Assembly: GCA_963845285.1 (NCBI GenBank)
Contig: CAWJRO010000008.1
Coordinates: 1 to 44,738, forward strand
DNA: 44,738 nucleotides
Reading direction: 5' to 3'
Origin: Methanobacterium_C sp963845285
Lineage (GTDB): Archaea; Methanobacteriota; Methanobacteria; Methanobacteriales; Methanobacteriaceae
The position numbers and the translations under genes are program-made. How positions within the stretch are numbered: position 1 is the first letter of the stretch; every line of letters starts with the position of its first letter. The notes below the pieces were generated by a model. The model was not told the origin of the DNA and made no database searches. It was given only the letters and a program-made list of their open reading frames with translations. This document shows positions 1 to 8,351 of the stretch, piece by piece.

Positions 1-228
1 CAAAAGTCTCCAAAACAAGCAGCAAAGGATTTGAACCTTACGATGTTGTCTGAAGAAGATGTTGAATTAATAATTGAGGATATAATTTCTTCAAACAGTA
101 AAATGGTTGAAGAAAGGGGAATGGGTGCAATGGGTGCTCTTATGGGTAAAGCCATGGCCAAACTCAAGGGTAAAGCTGACGGCAAACTTGTGAATAAACT
201 TTTGAGGGATAAATTACAGAATAAATAA
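1..228 (+). CDS. gatE: Glutamyl-tRNA(Gln) amidotransferase subunit E, C-terminal end (partial)
   Basis: The frame is open from base 1, so this is the 3' end of a gene that starts before the window. The visible 75 residues end in a helical segment with the pattern MVEERGMGAMGALMGKAM followed by GKADGKLVNKLL, the hallmark of the GatB/YqeY tail that binds tRNA. In archaea this tail belongs to GatE, which with GatD converts Glu-tRNA(Gln) to Gln-tRNA(Gln) in the cytoplasm. GatB ends in a similar way, so the choice of GatE over GatB rests on archaeal usage and the alanine/glycine-rich GALMG motif rather than on the missing N-terminal part. The stop codon is followed by a short AT-rich gap and then trxB on the same strand. 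Confidence 0.8.
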   Translation, partial: QKSPKQAAKDLNLTMLSEEDVELIIEDIISSNSKMVEERGMGAMGALMGKAMAKLKGKADGKLVNKLLRDKLQNK

Positions 229-305
229 AGATGAATAAAGACGTTTTAACTAAAAAATGTTCTTAAAAAAAATTTCTTATTTATTCAAACCTGTAAGGTG
301 ATTGT

Positions 306-1220
306 ATGGAACAATATGATATTGTAATAGCAGGTGCAGGACCTGCAGGGCTTACTGCAGGGATATATGCTGGAAGAGAAGGTTTAAAAGCGGTTATTTT
401 GGAAAAGGCTCTTAAGGGTGGAATGGGAAATGTTGCTCCACTTGTTTTAAACTTTCCTGGATTTAAATCTATAACCGGCCTTGAACTTTTAAAGAGGATA
501 GGAGACCATGCATCGGGTTACATGGACATAAAAGAGTCTGAAGAGATCCAGGAAGTTGAAAAAAAAGATGGAAAGATAATGGTAACCACGAATAAAAATG
601 AATATGCTGCAAAATCGTTTATAATATCAACAGGAACCAAGTACAGAGAGTTAGGAGTACCCGGTGAGCAGGAATTTATTGGAAAGGGTATATCTTACTG
701 TTCAATCTGTGATGGCATGTTTTTCAGGGGCAAAGATGTTCTTGTGGTTGGAGGAGGAAACTCCGCAGCTGAACATGCCCTCCACCTCAAGGACATAGGA
801 TGCAACGTTAAATTGGTACACAGAAGGGATGAACTTAGGGCTCAAAAATATCTTCAGGATAAAATCAAAAAAGAAGGCATTCCAATCATCTGGAACTCTG
901 TTATAAAAGAAATAAAGGGTGATACGCTTCTTAAAAGTGTAGTGATCTACGATCGTGTTAGAGATGTTGAGGAAGAACTTGATGTGAACGGAATGTTCAT
1001 AGCAGTCGGAGAAATACCATCGAGCCAACTTGCAGGACAGATAGGGGTTGAAATTGACAGAGGCGGTTATATAATCACAGATAAAGACCAGAAAACTAAT
1101 GTGCCTCATGTATATGCTGCAGGTGATGTTACAGGCGGTTTGAAACAGATAATTGTGGCCTGTTCAGAGGGGGCAGTGGCTGCCGAATCTGCTTACAATG
1201 ACATTAAAATGGAAGAGTAA
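306..1220 (+). CDS. trxB: Thioredoxin reductase (NADPH type)
   Basis: This 304-residue flavoprotein should reduce thioredoxin through an FAD and a redox-active disulfide. The N-terminal FAD motif GAGPAG is at residues 10-15. The active-site pair is C132-S-I-C135 followed by DG. The second nucleotide-binding motif GGGNSAAEHA lies near 149-158. The HRRDELRA stretch at 172-179 is the signature that reads the NADPH 2'-phosphate, so NADPH rather than F420 is the expected donor. The C-terminal FAD motif AAGDVTGG is present. Length and domain order match the low-molecular-weight bacterial and archaeal enzymes. The ATG follows an AAGGTGATT ribosome site. No thioredoxin gene is adjacent. Confidence 0.95.
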   Translation: MEQYDIVIAGAGPAGLTAGIYAGREGLKAVILEKALKGGMGNVAPLVLNFPGFKSITGLELLKRIGDHASGYMDIKESEEIQEVEKKDGKIMVTTNKNEYAAKSFIISTGTKYRELGVPGEQEFIGKGISYCSICDGMFFRGKDVLVVGGGNSAAEHALHLKDIGCNVKLVHRRDELRAQKYLQDKIKKEGIPIIWNSVIKEIKGDTLLKSVVIYDRVRDVEEELDVNGMFIAVGEIPSSQLAGQIGVEIDRGGYIITDKDQKTNVPHVYAAGDVTGGLKQIIVACSEGAVAAESAYNDIKMEE

Positions 1221-1336
1221 AAAGATTAAAAAAATATCTTTTAGAAATATTTTTGAAAGTTTTTATAATCAAAAAGTTTTATTATCAAAATTTGAAGTTT
1301 TTATATTATCAAAAAAATTTTCAAAAAAAATAGAAT

Positions 1337-1378
1337 TAAAATCAATCAATTAAAATCAATCAATTAAAATCAATCAAT
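1337..1378. repeat. Tandem repeat, 14 bp x 3
   Basis: Three perfect head-to-tail copies of TAAAATCAATCAAT lie in the trxB to nfo-like gap, ending about 40 bp before the downstream ATG. The AATCAATCAA core recurs upstream of the AAA ATPase gene at 3698-3706. Confidence 0.9.
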
Positions 1379-1418
1379 TAAATGAATAAAATTTAAATGG
1401 TATTTCAGAGGTTATTTT

Positions 1419-2264
1419 ATGGTTGTTGTGAAATTTGGCCCTGCAGGTAAACCTATTGATTACAAGGGCAAAACTAATGATGTATGCACTTATATAAATG
1501 CAGAAGGACTCGGTGCCTATGAATATCAGGCAACTTATGGTGTTAAAATATCCAAACAATCTGCAATAGAACTTAAAAAAAATTCGGAAGACAATGAGGT
1601 CCTGGTTTCAATGCATGCGCCTTATTATATTAACCTGTCATCTAACAAGGATGATGTAATTGAAAGATCGGTTAAACGACTTGTTCAGGCCGCTAAAGCA
1701 TCAGAATGGATGGGGGCATATCGCACAGTATTTCATCCTGGTTTCTACACCACTTACACTCCAGAAGAAGCAATGAAACGCTGTAAAAAAGCAATTACTG
1801 AGATCCAGAATGAACTCGAGGCTCTTGGTGTTAAAGAGTATACTTTCGCACCCGAAACAACTGGTAAAAAATCCCAGCTTGGCAACCTTGATGAAATAAT
1901 AGAAATATGCGGTTCATTTGAACATTTTGCACCGACTGTGGATTTTGCCCATGTTCATGCCAGATCTGGAGGTTTTATCAAGGATAAAGATGATTATAAC
2001 AAAATATTCCAGAAGTTAGAAGATGAACTGGGATTAAAATCGTTACATTCCCATTTTACAAGGATAGAGTACACAGATGCAGGTGAAAGGAAACACCACA
2101 CCCTTGCTGAGGATAGTTACGGACCGCCTCTTGGACCTCTGCTTGAAGAAATTGTTGATTGCGGTTGGGATGTGACTGTAATCTGTGAAACCCCATTTTT
2201 AGACCATGATGCCCTTAAGATGAAGGTTTTGTATGAGGATATTCTGAAAATTAAGGAACTTTAA
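1419..2264 (+). CDS. Endonuclease IV-like TIM-barrel protein
   Basis: This 281-residue protein belongs to the AP endonuclease 2 / xylose isomerase-like TIM-barrel superfamily, close to endonuclease IV (Nfo), which cuts DNA at abasic sites using three metal ions. Metal-ligand motifs appear in the expected order: MHAPYYINLSS, then FHPG, then PETTGK, then DFAHVHARSGG, then HSHFTRIEY, and a late CETPFL. The His, Glu and Asp set looks complete, so an active metalloenzyme is likely. Methanogens carry several Nfo-like paralogues and not all are proven nucleases, so the DNA repair role is inferred. The ATG at 1419 follows GAGGTTATTTT. The upstream gap carries a 14-bp tandem repeat. Confidence 0.8.
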   Translation: MVVVKFGPAGKPIDYKGKTNDVCTYINAEGLGAYEYQATYGVKISKQSAIELKKNSEDNEVLVSMHAPYYINLSSNKDDVIERSVKRLVQAAKASEWMGAYRTVFHPGFYTTYTPEEAMKRCKKAITEIQNELEALGVKEYTFAPETTGKKSQLGNLDEIIEICGSFEHFAPTVDFAHVHARSGGFIKDKDDYNKIFQKLEDELGLKSLHSHFTRIEYTDAGERKHHTLAEDSYGPPLGPLLEEIVDCGWDVTVICETPFLDHDALKMKVLYEDILKIKEL

Positions 2265-2291
2265 TGGATTGGATTAATTAATTTTTTCAAT

Positions 2292-3401
2292 TCATGAACC
2301 TTTTTTGAAGAGGGTTTTCCACTGCTTTTTTCGCTGGTCGTCCCTAATTTTTAAAATGTAATAAATTGAACCTTTTCGTTTTTTCTCCTTAATTATTGAT
2401 AGTTCTTCCAGTTTTTGAAGTTGATTAATTGATTCCTGCTGTGTTGCTCCCAGTAATTTTTGGGTTTCTTTTAGGGTTATTTTTCCATATTCATGCAGGA
2501 AAGTTATAATCTTTATTTGGTTCTTTTTTACCTGTTCTTCCCTTATATGATCTGTTTTAATGGTTGATTGATTTTTTGAAGTTGATGGAACATTCATTAG
2601 TTTGGATATCTCGTCTCTCACCGTGGATAGTGATACATTGATTCCGTCTGTGAAATATTCCATCCATTTCGTCAGGCCGTTTGGATCTCCAAAACTCAAA
2701 TTTAAAGCGTTTAAATAGGCTTTTTTGTCTGCTTCGTAGTACTGCTCCAATGAAAAATATTTTTCAGGATCAAAAAGTCTTAAATATAAAATCAGCCCCG
2801 TTAGAACTCTTGCAGTCCTGCCGTTACCCTCTGTAAATGGCTGGATCCTCACAAGTTCATAATGTGCAGTTCCTGCAACAGTTATTGGAGAGATTTCAGT
2901 GGAGTTATTGTTGATCCATTTAAGAAGTTCTTTCATTAATCTAGGGATATGTTCAGGGGATGGAGGCATGTATCCTATATGATCTTTTTTGAAATTTACA
3001 TCCTTTACATGAAACTCACGATAATGTTTTGTATGAGGTACTTCATCTGGTGTATTTTTAGTTATTTCATTGTTCATTTCCAAAAGCAGTTCTTCTGTGA
3101 TTTTCCCATTTTTTTGATACCTTTCGATTCCCTTCAAAACGTTGAGGTAGTTAAGTACTTCCTGTTCCTCTTTGTTTTCTGTAACTTCTGGTCTGTTTAA
3201 AATCTTATTTACTTCGGCAATCGTTAAAGTGGTCCCTTCAATTGCTGTAGAAGCATGAGATGATTTAATAATGGCATTTTTCTTTAAATAACTGTTAATT
3301 TTAGGTGTAATTGAAGTATTAAGGATAATACCTCGTGATAACTCAATTTTGGCTATATTGTCAATGGTTTTATTAGTATAAGTGAAGTTTGGTATGTACA
3401 T
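2292..3401 (-). CDS. Fic domain protein with His-to-Gln change in the catalytic motif
   Basis: Fic proteins usually transfer AMP from ATP to a hydroxyl on a target protein. The N-terminal region carries an inhibitory-helix type motif, STAIEG at residues 51-56 with Glu55. The Fic core motif, normally HPFx(D/E)GNGRxxR, reads QPFTEGNGRTAR at 187-198, so the catalytic base His is Gln187 while all other motif residues are kept. A C-terminal winged-helix-like segment (about 285-350, with LKETQKLLGATQQ) could bind DNA. The start is taken at the ATG at 3401. A TTG one codon upstream is also possible. No Shine-Dalgarno is visible, but a TATA-like CATATAAATT lies about 30 bp upstream, which suggests a leaderless message. 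Gene symbol left empty because the family is diverse. Confidence 0.85.
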   Translation of the reverse strand: MYIPNFTYTNKTIDNIAKIELSRGIILNTSITPKINSYLKKNAIIKSSHASTAIEGTTLTIAEVNKILNRPEVTENKEEQEVLNYLNVLKGIERYQKNGKITEELLLEMNNEITKNTPDEVPHTKHYREFHVKDVNFKKDHIGYMPPSPEHIPRLMKELLKWINNNSTEISPITVAGTAHYELVRIQPFTEGNGRTARVLTGLILYLRLFDPEKYFSLEQYYEADKKAYLNALNLSFGDPNGLTKWMEYFTDGINVSLSTVRDEISKLMNVPSTSKNQSTIKTDHIREEQVKKNQIKIITFLHEYGKITLKETQKLLGATQQESINQLQKLEELSIIKEKKRKGSIYYILKIRDDQRKKQWKTLFKKGS

Positions 3402-3795
3402 CAAGTTATCTTATTATTCTGCATAATTTATATGATTTTGTGTTTAAGTTGTTTGGGCTTTGATCGTGGAATTAGCGCTAAAAAGGCTGTTATTTAGTTT
3501 AATTTAAAATTTAACTGATTTAAATTCTTAAAATGTAAAGAAATAATATTGGGATATTTTTTTATTTTTTTTATTTATTTTCCTAGTTTTTTCTATTAGT
3601 ACACAATTACATATTTCTGATCTATCAAAGAAAAACTTTTATCCATCAGTGTATAAACTATAATTAAAATAAGATTATCATCACATAAAAGAAATAAAAT
3701 CAATCAAATAAGATCAGATTGATTAAATCAAATTGATTAATATTATTCGAAACATAAAAATTTCGATTTAACAACAAAGTTGGTAGGTATTCCTA
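3402..3795. promoter_or_regulatory. Divergent intergenic region with dyad repeats
   Basis: This AT-rich gap separates the Fic gene (-) from the AAA ATPase gene (+). It contains an 8-bp inverted repeat, AATCAATC at 3698-3705 with GATTGATT at 3717-3724, then a palindrome at 3726-3738 (AATCA-AAT-TGATT). A third dyad, TCGAAA at 3747-3752 with TTTCGA at 3761-3766, lies about 30 bp before the AAA start. These could be operator or 5' UTR hairpin sequences. That role is inference. Confidence 0.4.
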
Positions 3796-4917
3796 GTGAA
3801 ACTAAACAATATAGTTCCTGATCAAATTGTATCAGATAAAAAAATATTAAAAAATGTAACTGAACCAGATAAAGAATCCAAACTGGTTGTACTCCAATCG
3901 GTAGGATATCCTTTCTTGTGCAATCTCGTTGAGAACCCTAAAATAGAAATATTCGACAAAGAACTTTTTGAGCTCTATGCAAAAGAACAATGGGAAGGAT
4001 ACACTGCAAAAGAAGGCTCTTTTCTTTTTGATCAGAAATTATTGCCTGATTTTGCATTTAAGATAATAAAAGCACATCCAGATGATTCTAAAATAACTGA
4101 TAATACTTCAATACTTCTCATGGAAATTCAAGAATCCCATGAGATTAAAAAAATAGAAAGCAATGTTCGCATGGAAGATGTCATAGGACAAGAACGTGCA
4201 AAGACCAAATGTAAGGTAATAATGAAATATTTACAGGATCCAGCTAGTTTCAAGGATTGGGCTCCAAAAAATGTTTTATTCTACGGAACTCCAGGAACAG
4301 GGAAGACAATGCTTGCAAAATCCCTCTCAAATGAGCTTCAAGTCCCATTGTTCCTTGTGAAGGCCACTAGTCTTATAGGGGAACATGTTGGAGATGGTTC
4401 AAGGCAGATACACGATCTTTTTGAGGCTGCATCAGCTGTATCTCCAGCAGTGATATTCATAGATGAGGTAGATGCCATAGGCCTTGATAGGAAATATCAG
4501 TCACTTCGTGGGGATGTTTCAGAGGTTGTAAATGCTCTTTTAACTGAAATGGATGGTATAGATAGTAACAAGGGTGTTGTGACCATAGGTGCTACCAATA
4601 ATCCTCACCTTTTAGACTTTGCAATAAGGAGCAGATTTGAAGAGGAGATAGAATTTGTACTGCCCGATGAAAATGAGAGGCAAACTATTCTTGAACTTTA
4701 CATAAAATCTATGCCTCTGGATGTTAAAGCTGATGTTAAAAGACTTTCTAAATGTACTAAAGGAATGTCAGGAAGGGACATTAAAGATAAATTTCTGAAA
4801 GTGGCCCTCCATAAAGCAATTTCAGAGGATTTGGATACTGTGACGTTGGATCATATTAAATATGCTTTTAAACAATATAAAAAAGAGAAAAACGAACCTA
4901 AAGGAATGTTTGCATAA
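3796..4917 (+). CDS. AAA family ATPase
   Basis: This 373-residue protein has a single AAA module like those of the proteasome-activating nucleotidase and Cdc48. The N-terminal 125 residues are not recognised and may bind substrate. Walker A is GTPGTGKT at 164-171, Walker B is VIFIDEVD at 219-226, sensor 1 is IGATNNP at 264-270, and the arginine-finger region IRSRFEE follows. A C-terminal helical lid with the GMSGRDIKDK motif is present. It should form a ring that hydrolyses ATP to remodel or unfold proteins, but it lacks the coiled coil and HbYX tail of a true proteasome ATPase, so its partner is unknown. The start is GTG, preceded by GGTAGGT. The DNA upstream holds three dyads. Confidence 0.85.
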   Translation: MKLNNIVPDQIVSDKKILKNVTEPDKESKLVVLQSVGYPFLCNLVENPKIEIFDKELFELYAKEQWEGYTAKEGSFLFDQKLLPDFAFKIIKAHPDDSKITDNTSILLMEIQESHEIKKIESNVRMEDVIGQERAKTKCKVIMKYLQDPASFKDWAPKNVLFYGTPGTGKTMLAKSLSNELQVPLFLVKATSLIGEHVGDGSRQIHDLFEAASAVSPAVIFIDEVDAIGLDRKYQSLRGDVSEVVNALLTEMDGIDSNKGVVTIGATNNPHLLDFAIRSRFEEEIEFVLPDENERQTILELYIKSMPLDVKADVKRLSKCTKGMSGRDIKDKFLKVALHKAISEDLDTVTLDHIKYAFKQYKKEKNEPKGMFA

Positions 4918-5140
4918 AGTAAAACCTTCCTTTATACTATTTACTATTCCTTCTACTTTTCCACTTCTTCTACTTTTCCACTTCTTTTTGACTGTCCACT
5001 TTTTTAGCCATAGTGATTTAGGTGTTGTTAACGTTCATTTGTTACAATTAGAAACCTAAAAAAATAACCTAAAAAAATAGAATATTAAACACATAAAACA
5101 ATTAGATTAAGTTAAAATAGTTATTACAGTTAAAATTATA
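4918..5140. other. Gap downstream of AAA ATPase with pyrimidine-rich repeat
   Basis: Just after the AAA stop the plus strand is rich in T and C and contains two perfect copies of a 17-bp unit, CTTCTACTTTTCCACTT, at 4950-4983, followed by a degenerate third. Runs of T of this kind can terminate archaeal transcription. No gene is seen. Confidence 0.5.
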
Positions 5141-5204
5141 GAGGCTGACCCATAATTATATTATTTTTTTATGGTTTGTTATTATTATCTTTTTTTTATT
5201 GGCT

Positions 5205-5311
5205 GAGGCTGTCTCATGATTACTTTTGACACATGTAATTTTGCTTATTTTTGAATTTAAAGCTTTATTTGTTCTTATTTTTTTGTAAATTTTGAACTAC
5301 GAGACATCCTC
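5205..5311 (+). mobile_element. MITE copy 1, nested in IS-A copy 1
   Basis: This is a 107-bp non-coding element. It starts GAGGCTGTCTCATGATT and ends in the reverse complement of GAGGATGTCTC. It is flanked by a perfect 5-bp target duplication, TGGCT, at 5200-5204 and 5312-5316. IS-A copy 2 has a single TGGCT (as AGCCA at 25764-25768) at the same place, so the empty site is preserved. It sits between the left end of the IS and the transposase start, where the promoter should be. Confidence 0.93.
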
Positions 5312-5394
5312 TGGCTTTTTGTGATGGTTAATTATATATTTGTGGTTATTCTAGTATTTATTATAGTGTTTGTGTTTGTTTGGAGGTTATGTTT

Positions 5395-6960
5395 TTGGTT
5401 TTACGTGAAGATAGAATGGGTCAGACTTTTTTAGTGCCAGTAGATTTGAAAGAGTTCATTCCAAAGAATCATATATGTTTTTTTATTGTGGATATGGTTG
5501 ATCAGTTAGATTTTAGTGATCTTGAGAATAAATATCGATATAAGCCTGGTAAACCTGCTTATTCGCGACGTATGTTAATGAGAATAGTTTTAATGGCTGC
5601 TGTGGATGGTGTTTTTTCATCGAGAAAGATTATGAAACTTACAAATGAAAATTTCATTTATACGTATTTATCTGGTGTTGAATCACCAGATTTTAGGACA
5701 ATTTTAAGATTTAAAATTGAAGCTAAAAAATTGATAGAAAAAGCATTTCAGGTTACTGTATTAACTGCAAAGAAATCAGGTATGCTTAATTTGGAACATA
5801 TCGCCATTGACGGCACAAAAATCAAAGCAAACGCTTCTAACAACAATAATTTAACAGAAAAAGAAATACAAACAATTAAAAAAATAATTCAAAAAGGAAT
5901 TGATGTTGACAAAGAAGAAGACGAATTATACGGTGAAGACAACGATAATGATATTAAAATGCCTTTAAATAAAGAAGAAAGAAAAAAATTGATTAAAGAA
6001 ATATTTAAAGAAATGGAAGATAATGAAAGCAAGAATAAAGAAGAAAATCGACCTAAAAAATCCGCAGTCAATATTATTGAGCAAGGACTTGAAAATCCTA
6101 AGAAAACTTTGGAAAAATTAGGAAAAGTTGAAAAACAACTAAAAAAAGGAGGACAAAAATCCGTTAGCTTAACAGATCCAGATGCACGCTGGATGAAAAA
6201 TAAAAAGAATAAAATAGAATTCTCATACAATTCCCAAATCAGTGTAGACCATAAATCCGGAATAATAGTCACAAACAGCGTAACACAACAACCCACAGAC
6301 CACCACCAACTAATACCACAAATAAAAAAAATAATCAAAACAACAGGACCAATACCAACTAAAACATGCATAAGTGCCGATAATGGATACTTTACACAAG
6401 ACAATATGGAATACATCCATGAACAGAAATTAGATGCATATATACCCAACCGAAAACAAGCACATACAGCTAAAACATGTAAAAAAGATATAAACAGATT
6501 TTCTAAGCACAATTTCAAATATGATCCTCATAATAAGTTATATATCTGTCCAAATAATAAAAAATTATCATATCAAAAGACTTATAGATATAATAACAAA
6601 ATACGAGAACAATATTACACCCATGAGTGTTTAAAATGTTCAGATCAAACCAGCTGCGCTGGAAAGAATCGTATGAAGATAATAACTGATTATAGTGGTG
6701 ATTTAGCGAGAAAGATGTTTTTAAAGATGGAAACACCTGAAGCGAAATTGGAATTTGCAAAACGCAAAGAAACCGTTGAATGGCCATTTGGGAATATAAA
6801 ACAAAATTTAAAGTTCACAGAATATTATACAAGGGGATTAGAACAAATAAGAACAGAAAACAATCTAATATGCATAGCACACAACATAAAACGAATATTT
6901 AACATAATAACAAAAAAATCCACCCAAATAATCCCAAAAAACCCAACAACCCCTATCTAA
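5395..6960 (+). CDS. IS1182-like transposase (IS-A copy 1)
   Basis: This DDE-type transposase of about 521 residues starts with a DUF772-like N-terminal domain (PAYSRRMLMRIVLMAAVDGVFSSRKI). The first catalytic Asp lies in the segment reading IAIDGTKIKANAS, the second in ISADNGYFTQ, and the Glu in ETVEWPFGNIKQN. A Cys-rich segment with CLKCSDQTSCAGK may bind zinc. The predicted protein is identical to that of copy 2, which points to recent transposition. The TTG at 5395 is preferred as start because GGAGG at 5382-5386 is 8 nt upstream and the related IS-B protein begins at the matching residue. An ATG at 5389 is only 2 nt from that site. The frame is intact, but a MITE now lies upstream of it. 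Confidence 0.92.
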   Translation: MVLREDRMGQTFLVPVDLKEFIPKNHICFFIVDMVDQLDFSDLENKYRYKPGKPAYSRRMLMRIVLMAAVDGVFSSRKIMKLTNENFIYTYLSGVESPDFRTILRFKIEAKKLIEKAFQVTVLTAKKSGMLNLEHIAIDGTKIKANASNNNNLTEKEIQTIKKIIQKGIDVDKEEDELYGEDNDNDIKMPLNKEERKKLIKEIFKEMEDNESKNKEENRPKKSAVNIIEQGLENPKKTLEKLGKVEKQLKKGGQKSVSLTDPDARWMKNKKNKIEFSYNSQISVDHKSGIIVTNSVTQQPTDHHQLIPQIKKIIKTTGPIPTKTCISADNGYFTQDNMEYIHEQKLDAYIPNRKQAHTAKTCKKDINRFSKHNFKYDPHNKLYICPNNKKLSYQKTYRYNNKIREQYYTHECLKCSDQTSCAGKNRMKIITDYSGDLARKMFLKMETPEAKLEFAKRKETVEWPFGNIKQNLKFTEYYTRGLEQIRTENNLICIAHNIKRIFNIITKKSTQIIPKNPTTPI

Positions 6961-7030
6961 AACAAAAATCCATCCAAAAAAAAAATAATTTTACAAAAAA
7001 AATAATGACTCAGCCTCTATATTAAAAAAA

Positions 7031-8224
7031 TCAGTTGTGGTTAAAGATAGCTTCTGCAGCAGTTATAATTTCTTTTTCATCATTTTCAGCTGCGTGTTTT
7101 AAATTTTTGATTATATCATAAAAAATATGTTCAACCATGACTTTTGTAAGGTCTTCAACAACTTTTTCATTTCCATTCATATTCCCAAGCTTTCTAAACG
7201 CTTTTTTTGTGTCTTTGACTCTTATTTTCTCTGCACTGGTTCTTATATCTGATATGAGTGGTTCAACTTCAAGCTGTTTCAAGGATTCTTTCAAAAGCTC
7301 AAATTCCTTTTCAATTATCTTTTCAGCTTCACAGGCTGCAACTTCACGCATATTTTTATTTTTATCGGATATGTTCTGCAGGTTATCAATGTTGAAGAGT
7401 TTAACACCAAGCTCCGCAACTCGTTCATCTATGTCCCGTGGGTTTGCAATATCAACCATCACAATACTGTTAAGATTCTCTGGGGGTATTGCTTCTTTTA
7501 CCTTTTCGTAGGTTAATATTGGGTGAGGTGCACCTGTAGCACTTATAACAACATCTGCATCTTTCATTGCTTCACCAAGCTTGTCAAAATGTATGGCATA
7601 ACCCCCAAGTTCTTTTGCAAGGTTAACTGCCCTGTCATGGGTTCTGTTTGCAACGACTATGGCCTTAAGATTTTTCTCAACTAAAGCCTTGGCAACGAGT
7701 GTTCCCATTTTACCAGCACCTATAACAAGCACTTTTTTACATTTAAGATTTCCATGCACAGATTCTGCAAGTTTAACTGCTGCAGACCCAATTGATACTG
7801 ACCCTTCATTTATTTTTGTCTTCTTCCGTACTGTCTGACCAACGTGGACAGCTTTGGTAAATATGGTCCTTAAAACGTTACCACAGCCACCCTCTTTAAT
7901 GCTCCTTTTTTGAGCTTCTTTTATTTGACCAAGTATTTGGTCTTCACCAATTATCATGGACTCTAATCCAGATGCAAGTCTTAAAAGATGTTTCACTGCA
8001 TTTTCATCTGTTTCAACCATGAAATCCTGGCAGTTCATGTTAGGGAGGGTACATTCATCTAAAACTAGGTAAAATTCAGTTCTGTTACAGGTTTTTATCT
8101 GGAGATGCTCTTTAACAGAGTACTCTTTCTGTAGATCCTCGAAAATACCTTCAAGTTGCTGTGCTGATCGTTCCATTGTACTAATACTTGCTGTTTTATA
8201 ATCGACTCTGATATTGAGGATCAC
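7031..8224 (-). CDS. hemA: Glutamyl-tRNA reductase
   Basis: This enzyme reduces glutamyl-tRNA to glutamate-1-semialdehyde with NADPH, the first committed step of tetrapyrrole synthesis, which in methanogens feeds coenzyme F430, corrinoids and siroheme. The catalytic Cys46 lies in KTCNRTEFY. The region with MIIGEDQILGQ and the Rossmann motif VIGAGKMG follow, then a helical dimerisation tail. The start is taken as GTG at 8224 because GGAGGG lies 6 nt upstream and the protein then begins MILNIRVDYKTAS as in relatives. An ATG at 8257 in frame has no ribosome site. It is the last gene of an apparent atwA-mmp9-precorrin-2 dehydrogenase-hemA operon, with a gap of about 127 bp before it. An IS lies just past its stop. 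Confidence 0.95.
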   Translation of the reverse strand: MILNIRVDYKTASISTMERSAQQLEGIFEDLQKEYSVKEHLQIKTCNRTEFYLVLDECTLPNMNCQDFMVETDENAVKHLLRLASGLESMIIGEDQILGQIKEAQKRSIKEGGCGNVLRTIFTKAVHVGQTVRKKTKINEGSVSIGSAAVKLAESVHGNLKCKKVLVIGAGKMGTLVAKALVEKNLKAIVVANRTHDRAVNLAKELGGYAIHFDKLGEAMKDADVVISATGAPHPILTYEKVKEAIPPENLNSIVMVDIANPRDIDERVAELGVKLFNIDNLQNISDKNKNMREVAACEAEKIIEKEFELLKESLKQLEVEPLISDIRTSAEKIRVKDTKKAFRKLGNMNGNEKVVEDLTKVMVEHIFYDIIKNLKHAAENDEKEIITAAEAIFNHN

Positions 8225-8351
8225 GTATTTCCCTCCAGATTTGGAAAGTTTGATCATGATTGTGTAATTTTAGATCACTTTGGATCAATATTGTATTAAT
8301 TTATTTAATTAGATCTTTATTTAAAATTTCTTTTAAACCTATTTATTACTT

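Larger units (their letters stand above)
5141..7017 (+). mobile_element. IS-A copy 1, IS1182-like insertion sequence with nested MITE
   Basis: The element begins GAGGCTGACCCATAATT and ends in the reverse complement of GAGGCTGAGTCATTATT, giving imperfect terminal inverted repeats of about 17 bp. It is flanked by TATA at 5137-5140 and 7018-7021, a 4-bp target duplication. Total length is 1877 bp. Removing the 107-bp MITE and its 5-bp duplication leaves 1765 bp, exactly the length of the second copy at 24063-25827. The right end lies only 13 bp from the hemA stop codon, so the transposase and hemA are convergent. Confidence 0.92.

Noticed and set aside
1153..1353. 66-residue ORF over the end of trxB
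   Set aside because: It begins inside trxB in another frame and continues into a low-complexity AT-rich gap. No translation signal is present.
5889..6518. 209-residue antisense ORF in both IS-A copies
   Set aside because: It is open because the coding strand is A/C- and A-rich. It has no ribosome site, no domain, and the transposase frame explains the sequence.
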